A stretch of DNA of 64,000 nt, from positions 62,001 through 126,000 of the forward strand of contig NZ_JACSQI010000007.1 in NCBI RefSeq assembly GCF_014836715.1. Reading direction: 5' to 3'. Origin of the DNA: Escherichia whittamii (GTDB lineage Bacteria; Pseudomonadota; Gammaproteobacteria; Enterobacterales; Enterobacteriaceae). The notes below the pieces were generated by a model. The model was not told the DNA's origin and did no database searches. It worked only from the letters and a program-made list of their open reading frames with translations. This document shows positions 9,143-20,275 of this stretch, piece after piece. How positions within the stretch are numbered: the stretch's first letter is position 1; each line of letters opens with the position of its first letter. Made by a program: the position numbers and the translations under genes.

Positions 9143-9149
9143 ACTCTCT

Positions 9150-9830
9150 TCATCCAGCGTGATAAATGCGCTGCGGCCTGCCGACTTTGCCGTGAACAAT
9201 CTCGGCGATAATCAGATGACGGCTGGCGCAATATTCAAGATAACGTCTCGCGGTGGTGCGACTTATGGTCAAAGCCTGCGCCACTGTCTCAGCCGTATGT
9301 TGCACACCAGGCTCTTTGAACAGTTTTCTCACTGCGTTTAGCGTCAACGCGTCAATGCCAGTTGGCAGTTCATCCTTTGGTTCACCGCGAGCGTAAGCGT
9401 TGAACATCTCATCAATTTGCTTCTGACTGGCGCTATCAATACTTTCCAGCATGTGTTTACGCTGGCGATAACGAGTTAATGTCTGCCCCAAACGCTCATA
9501 AGCGATTGGCTTGATTAAATAATCAAACACACCGCAGCGCACAGCCTCAGATACTGTTTCCATATCGCTGGCGGCAGTGGTAAACACCACGTCGCCGGGG
9601 TAATGAGTCTGCACCAACTCATGCAACAAATTAATGCCTCTACCATCAGGGAGATAGTTATCCAGCAAGATAAGCCCCGGCTTAAAACGCTCGATCATCA
9701 TTCGGGCCTGCGCCAGGTTTCCCGCCAGTAATATCTGACTGAAGCCGGGAATGTGACGAATATATTCCGCATGCATTTCTGCCAACGGTGTTTCGTCCTC
9801 AACGATCAATAGGGTTAATGGAGCTGTCAT
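9150..9830 (-). CDS. dpiA: DpiA (CitB), citrate response regulator
   Basis: A 226-residue response regulator. The N-terminal receiver has the acidic pocket (IVEDE), the phospho-acceptor Asp in LILLDNYLPDG (about 57) and the conserved Lys in LIKPIAY. The C-terminal part has a helix-turn-helix (HTAETVAQALTISRTTARRYLEYC). With DpiB it activates the cit genes under anaerobic citrate growth. It can also bind AT-rich replication origins and trigger SOS when over-expressed. It overlaps the 3' end of dpiB by 32 bases, so the two are one transcript. Confidence 0.96.
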   Translation of the reverse strand: MTAPLTLLIVEDETPLAEMHAEYIRHIPGFSQILLAGNLAQARMMIERFKPGLILLDNYLPDGRGINLLHELVQTHYPGDVVFTTAASDMETVSEAVRCGVFDYLIKPIAYERLGQTLTRYRQRKHMLESIDSASQKQIDEMFNAYARGEPKDELPTGIDALTLNAVRKLFKEPGVQHTAETVAQALTISRTTARRYLEYCASRHLIIAEIVHGKVGRPQRIYHAG

Positions 9831-11457
9831 CAGGTTTCACTTTCGGAATATAGATTGAAAATAAAGTACCGCAGGGATCATTCTCTTCGAGAGTGATAAC
9901 TCCACCGCAGCGCGTTACATAGCTGGCAATAAGATACAACCCAATGCCATGCTCACCGGGTTCGTCAGCACGCGTACTGACACCCTGCTCAAATATTTTG
10001 TCTCGTAGAGACTCTGGAACGCCGCAGCCCTGATCGGCGACTTCAATCACCACATCATCGCCTTCATCGCTGAGGAATAATTCAACGATCTTGTTTCCTT
10101 CATCGCTACGCAGGCTGGCTTCGAAGGCGTTATCAAGTAAGTTACCAACAATGGCTGCAAACTCAGTGCTGTCCAGTCCTGGCGGCAATTGTGAAAGCTG
10201 GCTACCGGGGACGATGGTCATTTTTAGCCCCAGTTCGCGGGCGCGCTGCACTTTGCCAAAAAGCAGTCCCGCCACCTGGCGATCGGCAAACGCCTCGCGC
10301 AGGTTGTCAATAAGCTGTTGCTGGGCCAGGGACTCCCCCTGCACCATCGCCAACACGCGATCATACTCTTTCATCTGCAACAGACCATTGAGCGTCGACA
10401 TCCAATTGAGATGTTCGTGACGCAATGTGCGCAGACTCTCGACGTATTGTTTAATTTGCGTCAGTTGTGCATTAAGGGTAGATATTTCGTCCTTACTACG
10501 AAAACTAATAATTGCACCCAGCAAATCATCACCAGAACGAATAGCTTCGCGGTTAGCAATAACGCTCAGACCATTAAAATTCGCCACTACATCCTGACGT
10601 TTTTCATCAATTTCTTCGGTAAAGAAATCTGCCGGTCTGACAACCTCTGCAATAGGTCTGCCCAGCCACTGCCGTCCGGGGGAACTCAGCCCCAACATTT
10701 TTCTTGCATTGCGGTTGATGGCAGTAATATGCCCATACGGGTCCACCGCAATCAGTCCTTCATAAACTGAACTAAAAAGCGCCTCTTGCTGGCGGACCAC
10801 GCGTGCAATCTGCTTTGGTTCCATCCCCATCATCTGGCGGCGGATATGCGCAGCTAAGAACCACGACAGCAGCATCAGAATGCCTAACAGCACGACAAAC
10901 ACACCCACCATCGGTAATAAAAACTCAGCCCGCCAGCTATCGATTTTACTCACCAGATACCCCACAGACACCACGCCGATGACTTTGCCATCGTCATCAA
11001 AGATCGGCGTTTTGGCGCGCATTGCCATACCTATCGACCCTTTGCCGGTGATGAAGTAACTCTCCCCTCTTTCCAGCGCCCCCGGTTTGGTAAACTGCAT
11101 GGGGTAGCCAATCTTTTCCGGATTAGGATGGTAAAGGCGGATCGAATCCCGGTCACCAATCACCACATAATCGAAGTCGGTATCTCTTTGCAATTTGTTG
11201 GCGATAGTAGCCAGCCGTTTGTAGTCACGCGTTTTCACTGCGGTGATGATACTGTCATTGGAGGCAATAATTTTCGCCTGATTCATTGCCATGTCACGAA
11301 CATGAAGCGTTAAATAGTCCTCAAAGCTGGCAGTAAAATATTGCGCCAACGCCGCGATGACAAATATCGAGAACACCAAAATCAGCAAAAAAATACGCAG
11401 CGGGAACGCCAGTCGTTGAAAAAAAGCAAACTGTTTATTCTCATTAAGCTGCAACAT
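9799..11457 (-). CDS. dpiB: DpiB (CitA), citrate sensor kinase
   Basis: A 552-residue membrane sensor kinase of the CitA/DcuS family. Order: first membrane helix (about 22-42), periplasmic PAS domain that binds citrate, second membrane helix (about 180-200), cytoplasmic PAS domain (EALFSSVYEGLIAVDPYGHI), histidine motif (LRHEHLNWMS), and ATPase domain with N (GNLLDNAFEA) and G boxes (GEHGIGLYL). An AAGGAA ribosome site precedes the ATG. Divergent from citC across an AT-rich control region. Confidence 0.96.
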   Translation of the reverse strand: MLQLNENKQFAFFQRLAFPLRIFLLILVFSIFVIAALAQYFTASFEDYLTLHVRDMAMNQAKIIASNDSIITAVKTRDYKRLATIANKLQRDTDFDYVVIGDRDSIRLYHPNPEKIGYPMQFTKPGALERGESYFITGKGSIGMAMRAKTPIFDDDGKVIGVVSVGYLVSKIDSWRAEFLLPMVGVFVVLLGILMLLSWFLAAHIRRQMMGMEPKQIARVVRQQEALFSSVYEGLIAVDPYGHITAINRNARKMLGLSSPGRQWLGRPIAEVVRPADFFTEEIDEKRQDVVANFNGLSVIANREAIRSGDDLLGAIISFRSKDEISTLNAQLTQIKQYVESLRTLRHEHLNWMSTLNGLLQMKEYDRVLAMVQGESLAQQQLIDNLREAFADRQVAGLLFGKVQRARELGLKMTIVPGSQLSQLPPGLDSTEFAAIVGNLLDNAFEASLRSDEGNKIVELFLSDEGDDVVIEVADQGCGVPESLRDKIFEQGVSTRADEPGEHGIGLYLIASYVTRCGGVITLEENDPCGTLFSIYIPKVKPDDSSINPIDR

Positions 11458-11835
11458 TGTTTTCCTTGCGGGGTAAGCCCTGTTTTTTGGTGGATGTAAT
11501 TAAAATGTTGAATCTTGATATATAAAAATCAAATATAATCGTGGCAAAAATCATTCATTAAATCAATTAAACAACTTAAAACCACGCGCTAATTCGCAAT
11601 TACATTAATTAAAAAACTTAAAACCATTAAATAAATAAAAAACCACTAACTCTATGTGAAATAAATCAAAATTTCACGATGCAATACTCCTTAGGATGTA
11701 TGGCGAAAGGAGAAACAGAAATACCTCACTCACAGCCCTTTCTCTCAACTGAAAATAAAAGGTTATCAATTTGCTACACCGAACAACATTTGTTGCAAAC
11801 CGATAACAACATGCACCTTCAGGATACTATTTATT
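11458..11835. other. dpiB-citC divergent control region
   Basis: The 378 bases are strongly AT-rich and hold no gene I can support. They contain a CRP-like site at 11655-11670 and a palindromic TTGAT-N8-ATCAA at 11515-11532. DpiA is known to bind AT-rich targets between these genes, but I cannot place its site exactly. Confidence 0.75.
11655..11670. promoter_or_regulatory. CRP-like site upstream of citC
   Basis: TGTGA-N6-TCAAA matches the CRP consensus TGTGA-N6-TCACA except for one base of the right half. CRP control of citrate fermentation genes is known in Klebsiella; here it is an inference. Confidence 0.4.
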
Positions 11836-12894
11836 ATGTTCGGCAATGATATTTTCACCCGGGTAAAACGTTCAGAAAATAAAAAGATGGCGGAAATTAC
11901 CCACTTTCTGCATGAAAATGATTTGAGTGTTGACACCACGGTCGAAGTATTTATTACCGTAACCCGCAATGAAAAGCTTATCGCTTGCGGTGGAATCGCC
12001 GGAAATATTATTAAGTGCGTCGCTATCAGCGAATCTGTTCGCGGTGAAGGACTGGCGCTGACATTAGCCACCGAACTGATAAACCTCGCCTATGAACGGC
12101 ACAGCACGCATCTGTTTATTTATACCAAAACCGAATACGAGGCGCTGTTCCGCCAGTGCGGTTTCTATACGTTAACCAGCGTGCCTGGCGTGATGGTGTT
12201 GATGGAAAACAGCGCCACACGTCTGAAACGCTATGCCGAATCGCTGAAGAAATTCCGTCATGAAGGGAAGAAGATTGGCTGTATCGTCATGAACGCCAAT
12301 CCCTTTACTAACGGCCACCGTTATCTGATTCAACAAGCTGCGGCACAGTGCGACTGGTTGCATCTATTTTTAGTCAAAGAAGATTCTTCACGCTTTCCCT
12401 ATGACGACCGGTTGGATCTGGTGTTGAAAGGCACCGCCGATATTCCGCGCCTGACCGTGCATCGCGGCTCTGAGTACATCATCTCCCGCGCCACGTTCCC
12501 CTGTTACTTCATTAAAGAACAGAGCGTCATCAACCATTGTTACACCGAAATTGACCTGAAAATTTTCCGTCAGTACCTCGCGCCCGCACTGGGCATTACT
12601 CATCGCTTTGTTGGTACTGAACCCATTTGTCGCGTGACCGCCCAGTACAACCAGGATATGCGCTACTGGCTGGAAACACCGACCATCTCCGCACCGCCCA
12701 TCGAACTGGTTGAAATTGAGCGACTGCGTTACCAGGAACTGCCGATATCCGCTTCCCGGGTACGTCAACTGCTGGTGAAAAACGATCTCACGGCTATCGC
12801 GCCACTGGTCCCGGCAACCACTCTGCATTACTTGCAGAATCTGCTTGAACACGCCCGCCAGGACGCGGCAGTTCGTCAAAAGACCCCCGCATAA
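11836..12894 (+). CDS. citC: Citrate lyase ligase
   Basis: CitC (352 aa) acetylates the thiol of the citrate lyase prosthetic group with acetate and ATP, switching the lyase on. The N-terminal part is GNAT-like (acetyl-CoA fold) and the C-terminal part is a nucleotidyltransferase with the T/HxGH motif (NPFTNGHRYL) and an ISASRVR segment. It is first in the operon citCDEFXG, each gene spaced by a few bases or overlapping. Full length. Confidence 0.97.
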   Translation: MFGNDIFTRVKRSENKKMAEITHFLHENDLSVDTTVEVFITVTRNEKLIACGGIAGNIIKCVAISESVRGEGLALTLATELINLAYERHSTHLFIYTKTEYEALFRQCGFYTLTSVPGVMVLMENSATRLKRYAESLKKFRHEGKKIGCIVMNANPFTNGHRYLIQQAAAQCDWLHLFLVKEDSSRFPYDDRLDLVLKGTADIPRLTVHRGSEYIISRATFPCYFIKEQSVINHCYTEIDLKIFRQYLAPALGITHRFVGTEPICRVTAQYNQDMRYWLETPTISAPPIELVEIERLRYQELPISASRVRQLLVKNDLTAIAPLVPATTLHYLQNLLEHARQDAAVRQKTPA

Positions 12895-12908
12895 GAAACA
12901 GGTGAAAA

Positions 12909-13205
12909 ATGAAAATAAACCAGCCCGCCGTTGCAGGCACCCTTGAGTCTGGGGATGTGATGATACGCATCGCCCCTCTCGATACGCAGGATATCGACCT
13001 GCAGATCAACAGCAGCGTTGAGAAACAGTTTGGCGATGCGATTCGCACCACCATTCTGGACGTTCTCGCCCGCTATAACGTGCGCGGCGTACAGCTGAAT
13101 GTCGATGACAAAGGCGCACTGGACTGCATTTTACGTGCACGACTGGAAGCCCTGCTGGCGCGCGCCAGCGGTATCCCGGCTCTGCCATGGGAGGATTGCC
13201 AATGA
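12909..13205 (+). CDS. citD: Citrate lyase acyl carrier subunit (gamma)
   Basis: A 98-residue acyl carrier protein. Ser14 in the TLESGD motif takes the 2'-(5''-triphosphoribosyl)-3'-dephospho-CoA group made by CitG and attached by CitX. It carries acetyl and citryl thioesters between the alpha and beta subunits. An AGG-rich ribosome site lies just upstream. The stop overlaps the start of citE by four bases (ATGA). Confidence 0.97.
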
Positions 13206-14110
13206 TTTCCGCTTCGCTGCAACAACGTAAAACCCGCACCCGCCGCAGCATGCTGTTCGTGCCTGGTGCTAATGCCGCGATGGTCAGCAACTCCTTCATC
13301 TACCCGGCAGATGCTCTGATGTTCGACCTGGAAGACTCCGTGGCATTGCGTGAAAAAGACACCGCACGTCGCATGGTCTACCACGCGCTGCAACATCCGC
13401 TGTATCGCGATATCGAAACCATCGTACGTGTTAACGCACTGGATTCTGAATGGGGCGTTAACGACCTGGAAGCCGTCGTTCGCGGCGGCGCAGACGTTGT
13501 GCGTTTGCCGAAAACCGATACCGCTCAGGACGTTCTGGATATCGAAAAAGAGATCCTGCGTATTGAAAAAGCCTGCGGTCGTGAACCTGGCAGCACAGGG
13601 CTGCTGGCGGCGATTGAATCTCCGCTGGGCATTACCCGCGCGGTGGAAATCGCTCACGCTTCCGAGCGTTTGATCGGGATCGCCCTTGGCGCAGAAGACT
13701 ACGTGCGCAACCTGCGTACAGAACGCTCTCCGGAAGGAACTGAACTGCTGTTCGCTCGCTGCTCTATTTTGCAGGCCGCGCGCTCTGCGGGTATTCAGGC
13801 GTTCGATACCGTCTATTCCGACGCCAACAACGAAGCCGGATTCCTGCAAGAAGCCGCCCACATCAAACAACTGGGCTTTGACGGCAAATCGCTGATCAAC
13901 CCGCGTCAGATTGATCTGCTGCACAACCTCTACGCACCAACCCAGAAAGAAGTGGATCACGCACGCCGCGTTGTAGAAGCCGCTGAAGCCGCCGCTCGCG
14001 AAGGCCTCGGCGTCGTTTCCCTGAACGGCAAGATGGTTGACGGTCCGGTTATCGATCGCGCCCGTCTGGTGCTCTCCCGTGCAGAACTTTCCGGCATCCG
14101 CGAAGAATAA
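13202..14110 (+). CDS. citE: Citrate lyase beta subunit (citryl-CoA lyase)
   Basis: CitE (302 aa) cleaves citryl-ACP to acetyl-ACP and oxaloacetate. It is a TIM barrel of the HpcH/HpaI family with the Mg-binding acidic residues in FDLEDSV and AIESPLG/GAEDY. The ATG at 13202 is chosen because it overlaps the citD stop as ATGA, the usual coupling; an upstream in-frame start at 13187 would lie inside citD. Full length. Confidence 0.97.
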
Positions 14111-14120
14111 GGCAATCAAA

Positions 14121-15653
14121 ATGACGCAGAAAATTGAACAATCTCAACGACAAGAACGGGTAGCGGCCTGGAATCGTCGCGCTGAATGCGATCTTGCCGC
14201 TTTCCAGAACTCGCCAAAGCAAACCTGGCAGGCTGAAAAAGCGCGCGATCGTAAACTGTGCGCCAACCTGGAAGAAGCGATTCGTCGCTCTGGTTTGCAA
14301 GATGGTATGACCGTCTCCTTCCACCACGCTTTTCGTGGCGGTGACCTGACCGTCAATATGGTGATGGACGTCATCGCTAAGATGGGCTTTAAAAACCTGA
14401 CCCTGGCGTCCAGCTCCCTGAGTGATTGCCATGCACCGCTGGTGGAACATATTCGTCAGGGTGTGGTTACCCGTATTTATACTTCCGGCCTGCGCGGCCC
14501 ACTGGCGGAAGAAATCTCCCGTGGTCTGCTAGCTGAACCGGTGCAAATCCACTCCCACGGCGGTCGCGTGCATCTGGTACAGAGCGGCGAACTGAGCATC
14601 GACGTGGCTTTCCTCGGCGTCCCGTCCTGTGACGAATTCGGTAATGCCAACGGCTACACCGGAAAAGCCTGTTGCGGCTCCCTCGGTTATGCAATGGTCG
14701 ATGCCGACAATGCGAAACAGGTGGTGATGCTCACCGAAGAACTGCTGCCTTATCCGCATAACCCGGCGAGCATTGAACAGGATCAGGTTGATCTGATCGT
14801 CAAAGTTGAGCGTGTCGGCGATGCCGCGAAAATCGGCGCAGGCGCGACCCGTATGACCACTAACCCGCGCGAACTGCTGATTGCCCGCCTCGCCGCGGAT
14901 GTGATTGTCAACTCTGGCTACTTTAAAGAAGGTTTCTCCATGCAAACCGGTACTGGCGGCGCTTCGCTGGCGGTAACCCGTTTCCTGGAAGACAAAATGC
15001 GCAGCCGCGATATTCGCGCCGACTTCGCCCTCGGCGGCATTACCGCCACGATGGTTGATCTGCATGAAAAAGGGCTGATCCGCAAACTGCTGGACGTCCA
15101 GAGCTTTGACGGTCAAGCCGCACAGTCACTGGCGCGTAATCCGAACCACATCGAAATCAGCGCCAACCAGTACGCTAACTGGGGCTCTAAAGGTGCATCG
15201 GTTGATCGTCTCGACGTGGTGGTACTGAGCGCGCTGGAAATTGACACTCAGTTCAACGTTAACGTGCTGACTGGTTCTGATGGCGTGCTGCGTGGCGCTT
15301 CCGGCGGTCACTGCGATACCGCAATTGCCTCTGCGCTTTCCATCATTGTTGCACCGCTGGTGCGCGGTCGTATCCCGACTCTGGTGGATAACGTGCTGAC
15401 CTGCATTACCCCGGGGTCCAGCGTCGATATTCTGGTCACCGACCACGGCATCGCTGTTAACCCGGCACGTCCGGAACTGGCAGAACGTCTGCAGGAAGCT
15501 GGCATTAAAGTGGTTTCCATTGAGTGGCTGCGCGAACGTGCGCGTCTGCTGACCGGTGAACCACAGCCGATTGAATTCACCGACCGCGTCGTTGCCGTCG
15601 TGCGCTACCGCGATGGCTCGGTGATTGACGTTGTGCATCAGGTGAAGGAATAA
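14121..15653 (+). CDS. citF: Citrate lyase alpha subunit (citrate:acetyl-ACP transferase)
   Basis: CitF (510 aa) swaps the acetyl group on CitD for citrate, producing citryl-ACP and acetate. It belongs to the CoA-transferase superfamily. The start MTQKIEQSQRQ lies ten bases after the citE stop, and the longer open frame running back into citE is not used. The protein appears full length and nearly identical to K-12. Confidence 0.97.
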   Translation: MTQKIEQSQRQERVAAWNRRAECDLAAFQNSPKQTWQAEKARDRKLCANLEEAIRRSGLQDGMTVSFHHAFRGGDLTVNMVMDVIAKMGFKNLTLASSSLSDCHAPLVEHIRQGVVTRIYTSGLRGPLAEEISRGLLAEPVQIHSHGGRVHLVQSGELSIDVAFLGVPSCDEFGNANGYTGKACCGSLGYAMVDADNAKQVVMLTEELLPYPHNPASIEQDQVDLIVKVERVGDAAKIGAGATRMTTNPRELLIARLAADVIVNSGYFKEGFSMQTGTGGASLAVTRFLEDKMRSRDIRADFALGGITATMVDLHEKGLIRKLLDVQSFDGQAAQSLARNPNHIEISANQYANWGSKGASVDRLDVVVLSALEIDTQFNVNVLTGSDGVLRGASGGHCDTAIASALSIIVAPLVRGRIPTLVDNVLTCITPGSSVDILVTDHGIAVNPARPELAERLQEAGIKVVSIEWLRERARLLTGEPQPIEFTDRVVAVVRYRDGSVIDVVHQVKE

Positions 15654-15656
15654 GCC

Positions 15657-17061
<1,405 letters not shown>

Positions 17062-17111
17062 TAATTTAAGCACTTGATAAATTTGGAAATATTAATTTTC
17101 GGAGAACCCGT

Positions 17112-18575
17112 ATGTCTTTAGCAAAAGATAATATATGGAAATTATTGACCCCACTGGTGGTGATGGGTGTCATGTTTCTTATCCCTGTCCCCGACGGTAT
17201 GCCGCCGCAGGCATGGCATTATTTCGCTGTGTTTGTGGCAATGATTGTCGGAATGATCCTCGAGCCAATCCCGGCAACAGCGATCAGTTTTATTGCAGTA
17301 ACCATTTGCGTTATTGGCAGTAATTACCTGCTTTTTGACGCCAAAGAATTGGCTGACCCAGCGTTTAATGCCCAAAAACAGGCGCTAAAATGGGGACTGG
17401 CTGGTTTTTCCAGTACCACCGTCTGGCTGGTATTTGGCGCATTTATCTTTGCGTTAGGATATGAAGTTTCTGGATTAGGCCGTCGTATTGCCCTTTTTCT
17501 GGTGAAATTCATGGGTAAACGCACGCTGACGTTAGGTTATGCGATTGTCATTATCGACATTCTGCTGGCGCCGTTTACACCGTCTAACACTGCGCGTACC
17601 GGCGGAACCGTTTTCCCGGTCATTAAAAACCTACCGCCGCTGTTTAAATCATTCCCCAACGATCCGTCTTCCCGACGCATTGGCGGTTATTTAATGTGGA
17701 TGATGGTCATCAGTACCAGTCTTAGCTCCTCCATGTTTGTCACCGGCGCGGCGCCGAACGTGCTGGGCCTGGAATTCGTCAGCAAAATTGCCGGTATCCA
17801 GATTAGCTGGTTACAGTGGTTCCTCTGCTTCCTGCCGGTTGGGGTTATCTTACTCATCATTGCGCCGTGGCTTTCCTACGTGCTGTACAAACCGGAAGTT
17901 ACCCATAGTGAAGAAGTCGCCACCTGGGCAGGCGATGAGCTGAAAACCATGGGGCGTCTGACACGCAGAGAATGGACGCTGATTGGCCTTGTATTACTCA
18001 GCTTAGGTTTGTGGGTATTTGGCAGCGAAGTGATTAATGCCACTGCGGTTGGCCTGCTGGCAGTTTCGCTGATGCTGGCGCTGCACGTTGTACCGTGGAA
18101 AGACATTACCCGTTATAACAGCGCATGGAACACGCTGGTTAACCTGGCAACACTTGTCGTCATGGCTAATGGCCTGACTCGTTCCGGATTTATCGACTGG
18201 TTCGCCAGCACCATGAGTACGCACCTGGAAGGTTTTTCGCCGAACGCGACGGTTATCGTCCTCGTGCTGGTGTTCTATTTTGCTCACTACCTGTTTGCCA
18301 GCCTGTCTGCGCACACTGCAACCATGCTGCCAGTTATTCTGGCCGTCGGTAAAGGTATTCCCGGTGTTCCGATGGAACAACTGTGTATTCTGCTGGTGCT
18401 GTCTATCGGTATCATGGGCTGTCTGACCCCATATGCTACTGGCCCAGGTGTGATTATTTACGGCTGTGGCTATGTGAAATCGAAAGATTACTGGCGTCTT
18501 GGCGCTATCTTCGGGGTCATCTACATTTCAATGTTGTTGCTCGTAGGCTGGCCAATTCTCGCCATGTGGAACTAA
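17112..18575 (+). CDS. citT: CitT, citrate:succinate antiporter
   Basis: A 487-residue inner-membrane carrier of the DASS family with about 12 helices. It brings in citrate and expels succinate, so that citrate fermentation needs no net energy for uptake. The conserved SNTARTGGTVFPV and TPYATGPG segments (the two binding-loop motifs) are present. A GGAG ribosome site lies about ten bases before the ATG. It ends the cit operon before a strong terminator. E. coli needs a co-substrate for this anaerobic citrate use. Confidence 0.97.
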   Translation: MSLAKDNIWKLLTPLVVMGVMFLIPVPDGMPPQAWHYFAVFVAMIVGMILEPIPATAISFIAVTICVIGSNYLLFDAKELADPAFNAQKQALKWGLAGFSSTTVWLVFGAFIFALGYEVSGLGRRIALFLVKFMGKRTLTLGYAIVIIDILLAPFTPSNTARTGGTVFPVIKNLPPLFKSFPNDPSSRRIGGYLMWMMVISTSLSSSMFVTGAAPNVLGLEFVSKIAGIQISWLQWFLCFLPVGVILLIIAPWLSYVLYKPEVTHSEEVATWAGDELKTMGRLTRREWTLIGLVLLSLGLWVFGSEVINATAVGLLAVSLMLALHVVPWKDITRYNSAWNTLVNLATLVVMANGLTRSGFIDWFASTMSTHLEGFSPNATVIVLVLVFYFAHYLFASLSAHTATMLPVILAVGKGIPGVPMEQLCILLVLSIGIMGCLTPYATGPGVIIYGCGYVKSKDYWRLGAIFGVIYISMLLLVGWPILAMWN

Positions 18576-18606
18576 TACGTTCGGCAAACGCTGAATAAAT
18601 CACCGC

Positions 18607-18640
18607 GCCCGCCAGGTTAGCCAACCAGGCGGGCTTTTTT
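18607..18640 (+). terminator. Rho-independent terminator after citT
   Basis: GCCCGCC (18607-18613) and GGCGGGC (18628-18634) form the stem, followed by six T. It ends the citCDEFXGT transcript. Confidence 0.92.
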
Positions 18641-18687
18641 ATGATTTAATAGATAGTATTCAGTGTATGTATGAGTCCACACCCATT

Positions 18688-19494
18688 ATGAAAGCATTCT
18701 GGCGTAACGCCGCTTTACTGGCGGTTTCTCTACTTCCCTTCTCTTCTGCCAACGCCATTGCGTTGCAAGCAAAACAGTATGGCGATTTTGATCGTTACGT
18801 TTTAGCGCTTTCCTGGCAAACCGGCTTTTGCCAGAGTCAGCACGATCGAAATCGTAACGAACGCGATGAGTGTCGCCTGCAAACCGAAACGACCGACAAG
18901 GCCGATTTCCTGACCGTACACGGCCTGTGGCCCGGACTGCCTAAATCGGTTGCTGCTCGTGGTGTTGATGAACGCCGCTGGATGCGCTTCGGCTGCGCCA
19001 CTCGCCCAGTCCCAAACCTGCCGGAAGCGCGCGCCAGCCGGATGTGTTCTTCACCGGAAACCGGATTATCGCTGGAAACAGCAGCTAAATTGAGTGAAGT
19101 TATGCCGGGCGCAGGTGGCCGTTCCTGTCTGGAACGTTATGAATACGCGAAACACGGCGCCTGCTTTGGTTTTGATCCGGATGCTTACTTCGGTACGATG
19201 GTACGACTGAATCAAGAGGTAAAAGAGAGCGCAGCCGGAAAATTCCTCGCGGATAACTATGGTAAAACCGTGAGCCGCAGTGACTTTGACGATGCCTTTG
19301 CCAAAAGCTGGGGGAAAGAGAACGTCAAAGCGGTCAAGTTAACGTGCCAGGGTAATCCGGCATATTTGACTGAAATCCAGATTTCAATCAAAGCTGATGC
19401 CATCAATGCGCCGCTCTCGGCAAGCTCATTCTTGCCACAACCTCACCCAGGCAACTGTGGCAAAGCCTTTGTGATTGATAAAGCTGGTTATTAA
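18688..19494 (+). CDS. rna: RNase I, periplasmic RNase T2-family nuclease
   Basis: The 268-residue protein has a signal peptide of about 23 residues ending at ANA. Both RNase T2 active-site segments are present: FLTVHGLWPG with the first catalytic His, and YEYAKHGACFG with the Glu, Lys and second His. Several cysteines form disulfides. It degrades RNA nonspecifically to 2',3'-cyclic nucleotides in the periplasm. The ATG at 18688 (MKAFWRN) is chosen because it gives a proper signal peptide; an upstream ATG adds seven polar residues. Confidence 0.97.
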   Translation: MKAFWRNAALLAVSLLPFSSANAIALQAKQYGDFDRYVLALSWQTGFCQSQHDRNRNERDECRLQTETTDKADFLTVHGLWPGLPKSVAARGVDERRWMRFGCATRPVPNLPEARASRMCSSPETGLSLETAAKLSEVMPGAGGRSCLERYEYAKHGACFGFDPDAYFGTMVRLNQEVKESAAGKFLADNYGKTVSRSDFDDAFAKSWGKENVKAVKLTCQGNPAYLTEIQISIKADAINAPLSASSFLPQPHPGNCGKAFVIDKAGY

Positions 19495-19640
19495 TCCTCT
19501 GATTTACAAAACATGCTAATTCGTCTTCCATAAACCATGACGATTAAGATTTATACATAATGCGCTGCATTGAGGAATTCCCTGAATGTGACGCAAATCA
19601 CTTCAAAGAGTGAGCAACAGTCAGTATCATCATATGAGTT

Positions 19641-19674
19641 AAACCCTCGCCGCCTGACGGTGAGGGTTTTCTTT
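19641..19674 (+). promoter_or_regulatory. Hairpin with T tract in rnk leader
   Basis: AAACCCTCGCC and GGTGAGGGTTT form a stem followed by TCTTTT, about 50 bases before rnk. It looks like a Rho-independent terminator placed in the leader, so it may end RNA from upstream or attenuate rnk. A conserved rnk leader structure has been described in enterobacteria by memory; I cannot verify the match. Confidence 0.55.
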
Positions 19675-19723
19675 TGGGTATGTTTATCTGCGACACTCGC
19701 AGTACCGACGACATGGAGTAAAA

Positions 19724-20134
19724 ATGTCCAGACCAACAATCATCATTAACGACCTGGATGCCGAACGCATCGATATTCTGCTGGAGCAACCTGCCTATGC
19801 CGGTTTGCCAATCGCCGACGCGTTAAACGCAGAGTTGGATCGCGCCCAAATGTGTTCGCCAGAAGAGATGCCACACGATGTGGTGACGATGAACAGCCGG
19901 GTTAAATTCCGCAATCTTAGCGATGGCGAAGTCCGTGTGCGTACACTGGTGTATCCGGCAAAGATGACCGACAGCAATACTCAACTTTCCGTTATGGCTC
20001 CAGTTGGCGCTGCACTGTTGGGGCTGCGCGTTGGCGATACCATCCACTGGGAACTTCCGGGCGGTAGCGCAACTCACCTTGAAGTGCTGGAACTCGAATA
20101 CCAGCCTGAAGCCGCTGGCGACTACCTGCTTTAA
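19724..20134 (+). CDS. rnk: Rnk, regulator of nucleoside diphosphate kinase
   Basis: A 136-residue protein of the GreA/Rnk family: an N-terminal short coiled coil and a C-terminal FKBP-like domain ([23 protein letters not shown]). It binds RNA polymerase near the secondary channel and competes with GreA without cleavage-factor activity. The ATG has GGAG ten bases upstream. In K-12 ybdR follows; here it does not. Confidence 0.96.
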   Translation: MSRPTIIINDLDAERIDILLEQPAYAGLPIADALNAELDRAQMCSPEEMPHDVVTMNSRVKFRNLSDGEVRVRTLVYPAKMTDSNTQLSVMAPVGAALLGLRVGDTIHWELPGGSATHLEVLELEYQPEAAGDYLL

Positions 20135-20166
20135 TCCCATCTGCACAAGCGTTATTCGCTTTGCCC

Positions 20167-20193
20167 AGAGGATGCTTCTGCATCCTCTTTCCG
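20167..20193 (+). terminator. Terminator after rnk
   Basis: AGAGGATGC (20167-20175) and GCATCCTCT (20180-20188) make a perfect 9-bp stem with a four-base loop, followed by TTCC. Confidence 0.8.
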
Positions 20194-20275
20194 CTTAAAT
20201 ATCAACCAGACTTATCATTTTCCTCTTCACCGCTGCGTTCTAATCTGAACAAGTTATTCACCTGCGGATCCCCCT

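Noticed and set aside
11515-11532. TTGAT-N8-ATCAA as an FNR site upstream of citC
   Set aside because: FNR needs a four-base spacer; this has eight. It may be part of an AT-rich DpiA target, but I cannot say.
13073-14119. A 348-codon open frame antisense to citE
   Set aside because: It mirrors the codon bias of citE on the other strand; no ribosome site and no recognisable domain.
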